Below, one piece after another: positions 45,431 through 53,899 of a stretch of 64,000 nt of DNA (the stretch's first letter is position 1; every line of letters begins with the position of its first letter). Position numbers and translations under genes: made by a program. The stretch covers positions 1 through 64,000 of the forward strand of contig LFSR01000016.1 in the NCBI GenBank assembly GCA_001513155.1. Reading direction: 5' to 3'. Below the pieces are notes generated by a model. That model was not told where the DNA came from. It was given only the letters and a program-made list of their open reading frames with translations, and searched no databases. Source of the DNA: Syntrophomonas sp. DTU018. GTDB taxonomy: Bacteria > Bacillota > Syntrophomonadia > Syntrophomonadales > Syntrophomonadaceae.

Positions 45431-46207
45431 ATGAAAATCTTGGTATGCATAAAACAGGTTCCTGATCAGGAATCCCGGCCCATGGTGAATGTGCAAAGAA
45501 CCTGGGCTGAATATGGCGATAAAACAGCTTACTGGATCAACCGTTACGATGAGCATGCGGTAGAAGAGGCTCTGCGTATTAAGGACATAATGCCGGAAAC
45601 ATCAATAGATATTGTGTCCATTGGTCCCCAGCGGGTTACTTCTGCCATTAAGAGATGTATAGAGATGGGAGCGGATCAAGGATTTCACCTTTACTATGAC
45701 CGCATGGAGTATGTCAGCCCATCGCTTAAGTCACAGCTGATTGCTGAATTCTGCCGTAACAGGAAATATGACCTGATTTTAACCGGGGTTATGTCTGAAG
45801 ACACGATGTCTGCCCAAACCGGGCCGATGATCGCCGCCCGGCTGGGGATTCCCTCTGCTACCTCGGTGATTAAACTGGATGTCCATGCAACCGGTGGATA
45901 CATTCGAGTGGAAAGGGAGCTGGAAGCAGGCCACAGGTGTTCCCTGGACCTGGCTCTACCGGCTCTGATTGCAGTCCAGTCAGGAATCAACCGGCCCCGG
46001 TACCCATCATTTTCAAATGTTATGCGGGCTAAGAACACCGAGATTAAAGAGATCCGGTACGATATGAATGTTCCGGCGGGAAGATATGAAACAGTTGCAA
46101 GTATTCAGGAAGCTGCTTCAGAGCGGGCTGGAATAAGACTGGAAGGATCAACGGCTGAAAAGGCAGCAGCGCTTTGGCAGCTGCTGCATGAAAAATCCCT
46201 TATATAA
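45431..46207 (+). CDS. etfB: Electron-transfer flavoprotein, beta subunit
   Basis: A 258-aa EtfB/FixA protein. MKILVCIKQVPDQE at the start, NRYDEHAVEEALRIKD, VSIGPQRVTSAIKRCIEMGAD, LTGVMSEDTMSAQTGPMIAARLG (the ETF-beta AMP/ATP-type loop) and LPALIAVQSGINRPRYP near the end. It accepts electrons from acyl-CoA dehydrogenase together with EtfA. AAGGAAAAGGA precedes the ATG. EtfA starts 11 bp after its stop. Confidence 0.95.
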   Translation: MKILVCIKQVPDQESRPMVNVQRTWAEYGDKTAYWINRYDEHAVEEALRIKDIMPETSIDIVSIGPQRVTSAIKRCIEMGADQGFHLYYDRMEYVSPSLKSQLIAEFCRNRKYDLILTGVMSEDTMSAQTGPMIAARLGIPSATSVIKLDVHATGGYIRVERELEAGHRCSLDLALPALIAVQSGINRPRYPSFSNVMRAKNTEIKEIRYDMNVPAGRYETVASIQEAASERAGIRLEGSTAEKAAALWQLLHEKSLI

Positions 46208-46218
46208 AGGAGAACAGT

Positions 46219-47187
46219 ATGGGTAACTCAATAATGATAATGTGTGAACAAAGTGGCGGACGCATACTTCCCATCACATATGAACTGATTTCCTGCGCAG
46301 CCCAGCTGGCTGATTACTATCATTCCAGGATAACGACAGTTCTGCCGGGCTTTATTACTGATCCCGGTGCAGTTAGCGGAGCAGATCTGCTGGTTATAAA
46401 CAGCCCTGGCCTGGCCCAGTACACTTGCGAAGGATGGGAAAGAGCCGCCCTTATAGCTGCTGAGCAGATAAGGCCTGATATTATCATCATCGCCCATACC
46501 TCAACAGGAGCCGATTATGCCCCCCGAGTCGCAGCACAGATGGATGGATGCTGTATAACCTCGGTATGCGGCATAGAATTCTTCGAAGGAAACATAGCTT
46601 ATCGCCGGAGCGGATTTCATGGCAAACTGGATTTGCTTTACAGAGGGGGGAAGCCTCCACTGGTTATAACAGTAGCCCCTGGGGCATTTCCTCCCCATGA
46701 CCAGTTCGCAGAACCAGGCGTGATTAACGTTATTGATATGGACTTCTGTCCCCAATTTACGTCAAACCTGCAGTTTAACATACCGGACCAGTCCAATACT
46801 GAGCTGGAAGACGCCGAGGTAATTATAGCCGCCGGTAAAGGTATCGGCAAAGCTGAAAACCTTCAATTGCTGCGCTCTATGGCTGCTTGCTTCAACAGGT
46901 CGGCCATTGCCGGATCAAGGGTAGTGTGTGATAATGGATGGCTGGAGTATAGTGCACAAGTAGGCCTTACTGGGAAAAAGGTTGCCCCCCTGCTATATGT
47001 AGCCTGTGGTATATCCGGCTCCCCCCAGCACATTGTGGGGATGAAAGACTCGAAAACAGTGGTAGCTATTAATCGTGATCCGGAAGCGGTTATTTTCAGG
47101 TATTCAGATATCTGTGTAGTGGAGGACCTGGAAAAGTTCATTCCGGCATTTATCCAGGAGGCCGAAAAACGCCGCGAAGAAATTTAG
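46219..47187 (+). CDS. etfA: Electron-transfer flavoprotein, alpha subunit
   Basis: A 322-aa EtfA/FixB protein. The N-terminal half is diverged; the C-terminal FAD domain shows EVIIAAGKGIGKAENLQLL, the SRVVCDNGWLEYSAQVGLTGKKVAPLLYVACGISGSPQHIVGM block and VVAINRDPEAVIFRYSDICVVEDLEKFIP. These are the standard FAD-binding signatures. It forms the ETF dimer with the preceding subunit. AAGGAG precedes the ATG. Confidence 0.95.
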   Translation: MGNSIMIMCEQSGGRILPITYELISCAAQLADYYHSRITTVLPGFITDPGAVSGADLLVINSPGLAQYTCEGWERAALIAAEQIRPDIIIIAHTSTGADYAPRVAAQMDGCCITSVCGIEFFEGNIAYRRSGFHGKLDLLYRGGKPPLVITVAPGAFPPHDQFAEPGVINVIDMDFCPQFTSNLQFNIPDQSNTELEDAEVIIAAGKGIGKAENLQLLRSMAACFNRSAIAGSRVVCDNGWLEYSAQVGLTGKKVAPLLYVACGISGSPQHIVGMKDSKTVVAINRDPEAVIFRYSDICVVEDLEKFIPAFIQEAEKRREEI

Positions 47188-47217
47188 AGCACCCGGTCAG
47201 AGAAAGGGGTATTAATA

Positions 47218-47913
47218 TTAGGGATTACAGGAACCGCACGGCTCATATCCCGCATCTAGAGCTTCCTGTTTGGAGGCAAACCATACCTGATTAGATGGTT
47301 TGGTCCTTTTTCCGGATGGACAGTCCGGGTAGTGAAATTTCTTGGAATTGGCATTGCCCATGTACTTGGCAGAAACACAGTCCGTATCCTTCGGTTCATC
47401 CTGGGGTTCTTCAACATATCCCCATAACCCCCGCCCTGCCTCACGGGCTTCCTTTTGAGCCGCTTTAAAACGTTCTACATATTTAACATTGGGGGGATAG
47501 GTAGCCAGCTGGGCATAGCCTTCCTTCAGCAGTACTTCATTAAACAGCTCTTCATCCAACCACACATAAGCCAGCAGCCTCCCATATCGATCCCGTTCTT
47601 CCACATCGAACTCCAGTTTTACGGTTTGATCAGTTAGCTTCTCCTTGGTAAAGTTGCTGGCCTCTTTTCCGTAAGGTTCAACTCCTATGGTGGGATGGAC
47701 CGTCTCCGGCGTATCCACTCCTATCAAACGTACTTTTTCGGTAGTTCCGTTGAGGCTTACTTCTATAGTATCTCCATCCACAACTCGAACCACCCGGGCG
47801 GTGTTAGAATCATTACTGCCGGACCCACATCCACTGGCCAATAAAGAAACCAGCAAACAAGCCAGCAGCAGACTATATAGATGATTGCGTTTCAGGTATA
47901 ACAAATTCCTCAT
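47218..47913 (-). CDS. Thermonuclease-type lipoprotein with C-terminal Cys/His domain
   Basis: A 231-aa exported lipoprotein. Signal and lipobox LLASGC end at residue ~29. The SNase domain carries VVDGDTIEV, RLIGVDTPETVHP (Arg-Asp catalytic set), ERDRYGRLLAYVW and the final GRGLWG. The last ~45 residues hold the small Ada-type-like Cys/His unit: KFHYPDCPSG ... CGSCNP. It cuts nucleic acid at the cell surface. AGGTTAG precedes the ATG. It is convergent with etfA (30 bp). Confidence 0.93.
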   Translation of the reverse strand: MRNLLYLKRNHLYSLLLACLLVSLLASGCGSGSNDSNTARVVRVVDGDTIEVSLNGTTEKVRLIGVDTPETVHPTIGVEPYGKEASNFTKEKLTDQTVKLEFDVEERDRYGRLLAYVWLDEELFNEVLLKEGYAQLATYPPNVKYVERFKAAQKEAREAGRGLWGYVEEPQDEPKDTDCVSAKYMGNANSKKFHYPDCPSGKRTKPSNQVWFASKQEALDAGYEPCGSCNP

Positions 47914-48304
47914 ATCTAACCTCGTCTCATTGGTAAGGTTTTCTTACTAAAACCTGTTGTCTTTCGTATCATTGCTGTGAAAATGCTCAACAAACCCGAA
48001 GCCTTCTTATGTGTCATTGCGAGGAGCGCAGCGACGAAGCAATCCCTATGCCGGTTTACGCTAACCACGGCTCGGCAGGAATGTTTGCCGGGATGCAGGG
48101 GTATTAGCCAGTTCGCTCCGGGACTCCTCGCCTGCAACACATCGGCTTACTTCGGTGCGAAGGGTAACCTACTGGCAACTAAGAGCTCCTGTAATGACAA
48201 GAAAGATGGCCTACGTTTGAACAGTATTAGCAGGGCTACAGAGTCGTCGCCCCCTGCAACCCATATTTTCATTAATATCGTGGCCTAACAGTCAGAACCC
48301 GTTT
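47914..48304. repeat. Intergenic dispersed repeats (391 bp, no gene)
   Basis: About 47990-48035 holds an arm GTGTCATTGCGAGGAGCGCAGCG. About 48090-48150 holds the second repeat family (GTATTAGCC...GCTCCGGGACTCCTCGCCTGCAA...ATCGGCTTACTTCGGTG), which recurs in reverse at 63935-64000. About 48235-48260 shares ACAGAGTCGTCGCCCC with 14198-14213. No gene is visible. Confidence 0.7.
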
Positions 48305-48955
48305 TCATAGGTACTTAGAAGCTTCCCGTACACTTAAAGGTGCCAGGGTGTGAGTATCTAAAAATTCCCGTACCCATTCCTTATCGGTTTTGGAGTATTC
48401 CCGCAAAATCCAGCCTATGGCTTTATTGATGAAAAACTCCTTGCTACCGCTGTTTTTCTCGATAATCTCTGCCAGGATACGAGTATCGGTTTTGTTCTTA
48501 TATTTAAGCTGGTAGAGTATAGCGGTTCTAGCCAGCCATATATTATCGCTGTTGGCCCAGGCCACCACACAATCCTTTACCAGTTCAGGGTGTTTCAGGC
48601 ACAGGGTTCCCACCGGTATGGAAGCCAGTTTGTCCACCGTGTCCCACCAGGATTTCATAAGGATCAAGGTCTGGAGGTGGTATATATCGACGGGCTGCAG
48701 GTATTCTTTAAGTTCTACCAGGTAATCAAGGGCCACGTACTGGTATTCTCTTTCCGGCAGGTCCCATAGAGCATATACATCCTGCCATTCTATCCGGCCT
48801 TGTTTTTTGGCCCGCTTTATAAAATCTTTCTGCAGCTTTGTGCGCACCGGCTTAGGTATCCCCAGGAAAGGAAACTGGTTCTTCATATAAGCAGCCATGC
48901 CCTCCGCTAGTTGTGGATTGCGGTTGGCATTCAGCGTTTCAATCAATTCGTGCAA
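48305..48955 (-). CDS. AlkD-type DNA alkylation repair protein (HEAT repeats)
   Basis: A 216-aa all-helical protein of the AlkD family of DNA glycosylases that remove N3/N7-alkylpurines. Signature segments are MAAYMKNQFPFLGIPKPVRTKLQKDF, ALWDLPEREYQYVALDYL, KSWWDTVDKLA (WWDxVD), ILYQLKYKNKTD and FINKAIGWILREYSK. The start is a TTG at 48955, seven bases after GGGAGG. It stands alone and is cytoplasmic. Confidence 0.92.
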   Translation of the reverse strand: MHELIETLNANRNPQLAEGMAAYMKNQFPFLGIPKPVRTKLQKDFIKRAKKQGRIEWQDVYALWDLPEREYQYVALDYLVELKEYLQPVDIYHLQTLILMKSWWDTVDKLASIPVGTLCLKHPELVKDCVVAWANSDNIWLARTAILYQLKYKNKTDTRILAEIIEKNSGSKEFFINKAIGWILREYSKTDKEWVREFLDTHTLAPLSVREASKYL

Positions 48956-49028
48956 AACCTTACCTCCCTTTTTCCTGTCTAAATGAGTACCAAAGAAATG
49001 CAGCGCAACTAACCGGAACTGGTGCAGG

Positions 49029-49439
49029 CTACCAGGGAATGTGAACTTTGAACTCCTGGTGGCAGGCCGGGCAAGTAACACCATGAGTTCCTCTCCGGCG
49101 CGGCAAACGAAGTATCTTTTGACAATAAGGGCAGCGGCGATAACGGTGGGTATTTATCTCCCTTATCCTGCGCATGGTCAGGGAACCTTGCTTTCTGAGG
49201 GGGTTCCAAAGTTTAAGAAATCTCTGGTTTTCCCTTTGCCGGCGATAGGTATTGCGGGAAAAAGCCCGGTAGATAGTCCAGACTATTATTATCCACATCA
49301 ATATCTCCACAAAGGGAGAGTGAAGAAACAAATTGACGAACAGCAAAGCAAAAGCCAAGGCAATCAAAGCATAATACAGCTGATCCACACCATACCTGCC
49401 CCGCATGAAACGTGCCAGTTTTTCCTGGAAATTACCCAT
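49029..49439 (-). CDS. Membrane protein with C-terminal zinc ribbon
   Basis: A 136-aa protein with two membrane helices at about residues 20-55 (LYYALIALAFALLFVNLFL; VEILMWIIIVWTIYRAF), a basic stretch, and a C-terminal zinc ribbon (YRRCPYCQKILRLP...GVTCPACHQEF). AAGGAG precedes the ATG. Proteins of this layout are common and uncharacterised in Firmicutes. It may bind nucleic acid or protein near the membrane. Confidence 0.82.
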   Translation of the reverse strand: MGNFQEKLARFMRGRYGVDQLYYALIALAFALLFVNLFLHSPFVEILMWIIIVWTIYRAFSRNTYRRQRENQRFLKLWNPLRKQGSLTMRRIREINTHRYRRCPYCQKILRLPRRRGTHGVTCPACHQEFKVHIPW

Positions 49440-49467
49440 TCATTGCTTCTCCTTGGTTTTCAATTTG

Positions 49468-50244
49468 TCAGCAGGACGTTTGAAGTTGGCACTCATAATA
49501 TACTTCCTTCCAGACATCAGGCCTTTCCTCGGGAAAGGTCCTCTCCCAGAACCGGACCTGCCAGTGGCGATCGATCAGTATTACCGCTGACGCTTTGGTG
49601 CCATAGCCAGGCATGGTGACAAAAGCCGGGGCCAGTTTTCTCTCCATATCCAGACTTACTCCCGTATGGGGCAGATCCTGGTCATCAGGCTGTTCCTGAT
49701 CAGCCATAATGGCAAACAGCTGTTGGGCATGCACTTCATCATCCTGGAGAGCCGTCTGCAATTGCTTTTTCCCTTTGACCACTTTCGGCCAGGGATCATC
49801 CAGCAGGCCGTTGCTCAGGCCGTAAATACCGGGGACAAGCTTTCTTAAAACTTGTTGGCGGTTGGAATAATAGTATAGAGAGGTACAGTCGCCAATTAAC
49901 AGGTTAAAACCATTATAGGCTTCGCCCCGTTCGGGAAGGTTTTCAATGTAGGCAGAGGGTGTCATGGTGCCTGCCAGGTAGTCGGATACCAGATGTCCCC
50001 GGGAGGGAGCGTTCTTCTTGTTCCGGGAAGGATCCCGGTAATTGGTCAAAGCGGCAAAGCGCCCGCTGGTGGTGATACCCAGCCAGGTGCCCCCTTCTTT
50101 TAAGTCCCGCCCGGCTAAAATGCTGGGATTGTCCTGCCAGAAACCGGCTGGTAAGGTAGGACGGCTGTAAAATTCATCCCGGTTGGAAGCCACGACTAAT
50201 CTATACTTTGGATGGCAATCATAAGCAAAAAGTATAAGACACAT
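49468..50244 (-). CDS. NRDE-family protein (Ntn-hydrolase type)
   Basis: A 258-aa protein beginning MCLILFAYD, the start of NRDE/TANGO2 proteins in which Cys2 becomes the N-terminal nucleophile. The name-giving ASNRDEFYSRPT motif is at residues ~24-35, and GGTWLGIT plus AALTNYRDP follow. Family members are related to choloylglycine hydrolases; the substrate is unknown. The ATG at 50244 is chosen over a longer frame because GGGGAAGAAC sits before it and Cys2 must follow Met. Confidence 0.92.
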   Translation of the reverse strand: MCLILFAYDCHPKYRLVVASNRDEFYSRPTLPAGFWQDNPSILAGRDLKEGGTWLGITTSGRFAALTNYRDPSRNKKNAPSRGHLVSDYLAGTMTPSAYIENLPERGEAYNGFNLLIGDCTSLYYYSNRQQVLRKLVPGIYGLSNGLLDDPWPKVVKGKKQLQTALQDDEVHAQQLFAIMADQEQPDDQDLPHTGVSLDMERKLAPAFVTMPGYGTKASAVILIDRHWQVRFWERTFPEERPDVWKEVYYECQLQTSC

Positions 50245-50320
50245 TGTTCTTCCCCATTTCCGAACCAAGTCAGTTTAGCTTAACTGCAGAATAACACCTA
50301 AATTCTGCCAAGTAAAGGGT

Positions 50321-50352
50321 TTGACTTTTTACAGCTAATATTATGGTATAAT
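50321..50352 (+). promoter_or_regulatory. Promoter of the CPBP gene
   Basis: An extended -10 (TGGTATAAT) lies at 50344-50352, with TTGACT at 50321-50326 (20-bp spacing, long). The ribosome site GGAGGTG follows before the ATG at 50392. Confidence 0.55.
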
Positions 50353-50391
50353 CCAAACAATCGGTTTCATCAGTCACCATGGAGGTGCCCT

Positions 50392-51303
50392 ATGAATACT
50401 AACCAGGGAACCATCAACTCCAGAAAAATAGCGATTTTTTTGATAATAACCTTTATCCTGGCTATTGTGGTCGGGTCAATTCCGGCTTTATTAAAACTGG
50501 AGTGGCAGGGAAGCACAGCAGCAGTCATTGGCGTAATATATATGCTGTTCCCGGCCCTGACAGCTATCTTCGTCCAAAAAGTCCTCTATCACGAGCCGGT
50601 AATTGAACCGCTGAAAGTTTCATTTAAGCTGGACAAATGGTTTGCTCTGGCCTGGATCCTGCCAGTGCTCCTGGCTTTAGCAGCAATACCTGTGGAAACG
50701 CTGTTTCCGGGAGTTTCCTATTCACCTGATATGGCCGGAATGGTGGAGCGTTACCGGGATACACTCACCGCAGAACAGCTGGCTGAGATAGAGAGGTCCA
50801 TACAGCAAATGCCGGTTCATCCGGTGTTGCTTGCCATTGTTTCTGGTATGATAGCTGGAATCACCGTCAACGCTTTAGCTGCTTTCGGTGAGGAATTGGG
50901 ATGGCGGGGTTTTCTGCTGCGGGAATTCAAAGCCCTGGGCTTCGCCAGGGCATCACTTTTTATCGGTATTATCTGGGGATTGTGGCATGCACCTTTGATT
51001 CTCCAGGGTCATAACTATCCACAGCATCCGGTAGCTGGTGTTTTTATGATGATATTGTTTTGTCTGCTGTTAACTCCCCTTCTAAACTATGTCACCCTAA
51101 AAGCCCAGTCAGTGATAGCTGCCGCAATCATGCACGGCACCTTGAACGGTACTGTAGGTATTGCCATCATGATGGTAAAAGGAGGCAGTGATTTGACCAT
51201 TGGTCTTACTGGTGCCGCCGGCCTAATTACCTTGCTCATCGCCAATGTAGTTCTCTATATTGCTACTGGGGGATACCGTAGTATCAAATACTCCGAAGAT
51301 TAG
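50392..51303 (+). CDS. CPBP-family intramembrane metalloprotease
   Basis: A 303-aa membrane protein with about eight helices. The CPBP motifs are present: GEELGWRGFLL (EExxxR) and FIGIIWGLWHAPLIL (FxxxH-type), then AAIMHGTLNG with HxxxN. Such proteins belong to the Rce1/ABI superfamily of intramembrane proteases. It converges with the HD-GYP gene, and the two stop codons overlap (51300-51303). It may process peptides or protect against bacteriocins, the usual proposals for this family. Confidence 0.92.
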   Translation: MNTNQGTINSRKIAIFLIITFILAIVVGSIPALLKLEWQGSTAAVIGVIYMLFPALTAIFVQKVLYHEPVIEPLKVSFKLDKWFALAWILPVLLALAAIPVETLFPGVSYSPDMAGMVERYRDTLTAEQLAEIERSIQQMPVHPVLLAIVSGMIAGITVNALAAFGEELGWRGFLLREFKALGFARASLFIGIIWGLWHAPLILQGHNYPQHPVAGVFMMILFCLLLTPLLNYVTLKAQSVIAAAIMHGTLNGTVGIAIMMVKGGSDLTIGLTGAAGLITLLIANVVLYIATGGYRSIKYSED

Positions 51304-52520
51304 GCACTCGTTTCAGCGCCGTTAAGAGCTTCCCAGATCTGCCTCACCTGGCTCCGGTTATCCAGCACGCAGGATACCAGGTGGTAATCCAACTGCCCGT
51401 CTTTAACTTTCTTTTTTAACACCCCAGCTATTTGGCCCCAACTCATGCCGGGCCGGTAGGGCCTGTCCTCATGTAATGCGGTAAAAGTATCGGCCACCAT
51501 TACAATGCGGGACGGCAGGGAGAGTTCATCACCGGTTTTTCCGAAAGGATAACCTGATCCATCGGAACGTTCATGATGATAGGCTGCCCACTCAGCCAGA
51601 GGAAAGGCTCGAGTCATTGGTTTGAGCAGCCAATAGGTATAATAGGGGTGCTGTTTAATAGCATTGAACTCCTCAGGGGTCAGAGGAGCAGGTTTCTCCA
51701 GTATCTCGCTAGGTACGGACAACTTGCCTAGGTCGTGGAGCAATCCGGCAATTTCCAGCTGCTGCACTTCTGCAGAGGACAATCCCACTTGTTCTCCTAT
51801 AAAGCGGGCCAGCCCGGCTACTCCCCGGGAATGCTGGTAAGTATAGGGGCTTTTGGCGTCAACAACTCGAGCGAACAAGCTCGCTAAATCGCTCAAGTAT
51901 TCCAATTGCAAAGGTATATAAGAAATAGGAACTATGGTATCCAGCAGATAGTTTTCCCACGGTGATACCAGGTCTAACCAGAAACTGTCGTGCTTGGCCA
52001 GATCATCCAATAGATCCATCAATTCAGGATCGAAAAAAACACCTTTCAAGTCACGCAGGGTTTGCATTATGCGGTCTTTTCGATTCATTATGCTGGTTTC
52101 ATCTGTAATCATGACATCCAGGCGATCCGCCAGGTGTATGATGCGACTGTGCAGGGGAATACTATCACCTTTTAGTCCAGAGGGATTATTTCCGGCCCAG
52201 CGGTCATGATGACTGGCTATGACCCCAGCCAGGTGTTTTAAGGACCGGTTTCCCCTCAGCAGGTTCTCGCCCCGGAGACAGTGCTCCCAGGGAGATTGAA
52301 CATCTAAATGCTGCAGCTCTATTTTTTCCTGCCAACTGATTACTCCTATATCATGTATAAGCACTGCTTGCAACAACTGCAGGAGTTCGTTAGTTTCCAT
52401 TCCAGCGGCCACGCCAAGTTTAGCAGCAATTAGTGCTGTGCGGCGGTGGTGACGCATCATCCCCTGATGCGAAAAGTCCAGGCTGCGGGAAAGGCTTAAG
52501 AAACTACCTATTACGTTCAT
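51300..52520 (-). CDS. HD-GYP domain phosphodiesterase-type protein
   Basis: A 406-aa soluble protein with two HD modules. Module 1 (~residues 10-200): MMRHHRRTALIAAKLG, AVLIHDIGVIS, and IASHHDRWAG. Module 2 is the HD-GYP domain: QHSRGVAGLARFIGEQVGL, LLHDLGKLSVPSEIL, HHERSDGSGYPFGKTGDELSLPSRIVMVADTFTALHEDRPYRPGMSW. All HD and GYP metal and substrate residues are there. HD-GYP enzymes commonly hydrolyse c-di-GMP. No receiver or sensor domain is attached. Confidence 0.93.
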   Translation of the reverse strand: MNVIGSFLSLSRSLDFSHQGMMRHHRRTALIAAKLGVAAGMETNELLQLLQAVLIHDIGVISWQEKIELQHLDVQSPWEHCLRGENLLRGNRSLKHLAGVIASHHDRWAGNNPSGLKGDSIPLHSRIIHLADRLDVMITDETSIMNRKDRIMQTLRDLKGVFFDPELMDLLDDLAKHDSFWLDLVSPWENYLLDTIVPISYIPLQLEYLSDLASLFARVVDAKSPYTYQHSRGVAGLARFIGEQVGLSSAEVQQLEIAGLLHDLGKLSVPSEILEKPAPLTPEEFNAIKQHPYYTYWLLKPMTRAFPLAEWAAYHHERSDGSGYPFGKTGDELSLPSRIVMVADTFTALHEDRPYRPGMSWGQIAGVLKKKVKDGQLDYHLVSCVLDNRSQVRQIWEALNGAETSA

Positions 52521-53147
52521 TGCATCACCTTAAAGCATGTTTTCTTGGCTGTCTTCCTCACCAGGCCAGCTGTTTCCCAACCTGATTTGAAATTGCATAT
52601 TGTACAAATCTGGAATATTCCTCAACAAAAATTTACTATTATCCAGCCGTTTGGTCAATTAATTTCCGAAAGAGTAGTTCCTATGGAATTAATGACGACA
52701 TATGTAGTTCCAGACTGTCAAAGAAGTCTTTTAGCGGTTAGACGTTTGAGATTGCCACGCCCCTCCGGGGCTCGCAATTGTCACCTGAAGCACAGGCCAC
52801 AATAAACGAAAACTTAAGCCTGTCATCGCGAGGAGCGAAGCGACGTGGCGATCTGTTAACTCACACCGTTAGTTGCCATAGAGATTGCCACGCGCTACGC
52901 GCTCGCAATGACACAATTGGGAGCTATTATCCCAGCCATGACATACTAGGGAAGCCGTTTTCATAGCAATGACACAATTGGGAGCTATTTTCACAGCAAT
53001 GACACATAAGACGGCCTTTTGGTATGTCATCGCGAGGAGCGTAGCGACGTGGCGATCTCTTTTAGCTAATTTTTTGACACTCTCTGACGACATATGTCAT
53101 TCTTATTTTTGCTACAATAGATAAAAAAATCGAAAAGGAGGCCAATC
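52521..53147. repeat. Intergenic region with nested repeat element (no gene)
   Basis: It holds MITE-like copy C (52712-53083) between direct repeats TGACGACATATGT. The outer parts, 52521-52690 and 53098-53147, hold only the promoter region of the nitroreductase gene: TACAAT near 53112 and AAGGAGG before the ATG at 53148. Confidence 0.7.
52712..53083 (+). mobile_element. MITE-like element, copy C, split by nested repeats
   Basis: The first ~70 bp and last ~85 bp are essentially identical to copy A (ends AGACTGTCAAAG and TTTTTTGACACTCT). Between them, after CTCGCAAT, about 220 bp of other repeats are inserted: a full palindromic unit in inverted order and two TTTTCAYAGCAATGACAC units. Direct repeats TGACGACATATGT flank it at 52693-52705 and 53085-53097. 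Confidence 0.78.
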
Positions 53148-53705
53148 ATGGAAACCATTGAATGTATTAAGACCCGCAGAAGTATCAGGCGCTTTACTGA
53201 TCAACCGGTGTCCGATGAAGTATTGAAAGAAATTTTGGAAGCCGTTCGCTGGGCTCCTTCATGGCGCAACACTCAATGCTGGCGGATAATCGTAGTGAAA
53301 GACCCTTCTATAAAAGCCAGCTTGAGCCAACTGTTGTCTGAAAACAATCCTGCCACCAAGGGAGTACAGGAAGCTCCCCTCTTGCTGGTTTTATGCGCCC
53401 AGCTGGGTATTTCCGGCTACACCGAAAAAGGCCCGGCAGGCAATAAAGGCGACTGGTTTATGTTTGATGCAGCCCTGGCAGCCCAGACCCTGTGCCTGGC
53501 AGCTCATGCCCTGGGGCTGGGAACAGTTCATGTGGGCAATATTAAACATGCAGAAGTGGACAAGTTACTGGGACTGCCGGAAGATATCGTATCCGTGGAA
53601 ATCATCCCCTTGGGATATCCGGCCCAAACACCCGATCCCCGGCCCCGCAAAGAAATACCCGAATTCGTATTTCTGGACCGCTACGGGCAGAGCCTGGACA
53701 TATAG
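53148..53705 (+). CDS. Nitroreductase-family FMN protein
   Basis: A 185-aa flavoprotein. The N-terminus IKTRRSIRRFTDQPV, then WAPSWRNTQCWRIIVV, and GLGTVHVGNIKHAEVDKLLGLPEDIVSVEIIPLGYP are the typical FMN-binding and dimer segments. Family members reduce nitro compounds, flavins or quinones with NAD(P)H. AAGGAGG precedes the ATG. A long-looped hairpin (ACGGGGTTG / CAACCCCGT, 53764-53772 and 53801-53809) follows the gene. It is convergent with the large surface-protein gene. Confidence 0.92.
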   Translation: METIECIKTRRSIRRFTDQPVSDEVLKEILEAVRWAPSWRNTQCWRIIVVKDPSIKASLSQLLSENNPATKGVQEAPLLLVLCAQLGISGYTEKGPAGNKGDWFMFDAALAAQTLCLAAHALGLGTVHVGNIKHAEVDKLLGLPEDIVSVEIIPLGYPAQTPDPRPRKEIPEFVFLDRYGQSLDI

Positions 53706-53899
53706 AGCACTGGTTGGCAAGAAAGCTGTTTATCCCCCTTGTCAACCTAAAAAAGATACAAAAACGGGGTTGCTGACGGCTTCAGGAGTTATTGTCACAC
53801 AACCCCGTTCTCTTGCTTCTTTTGGCATTACTCGTTATTCACGCTGTTATCTGCTCCCTGGTACACTATTCTGCTCATCCTGTGCTGTTTCGTTCCGTC

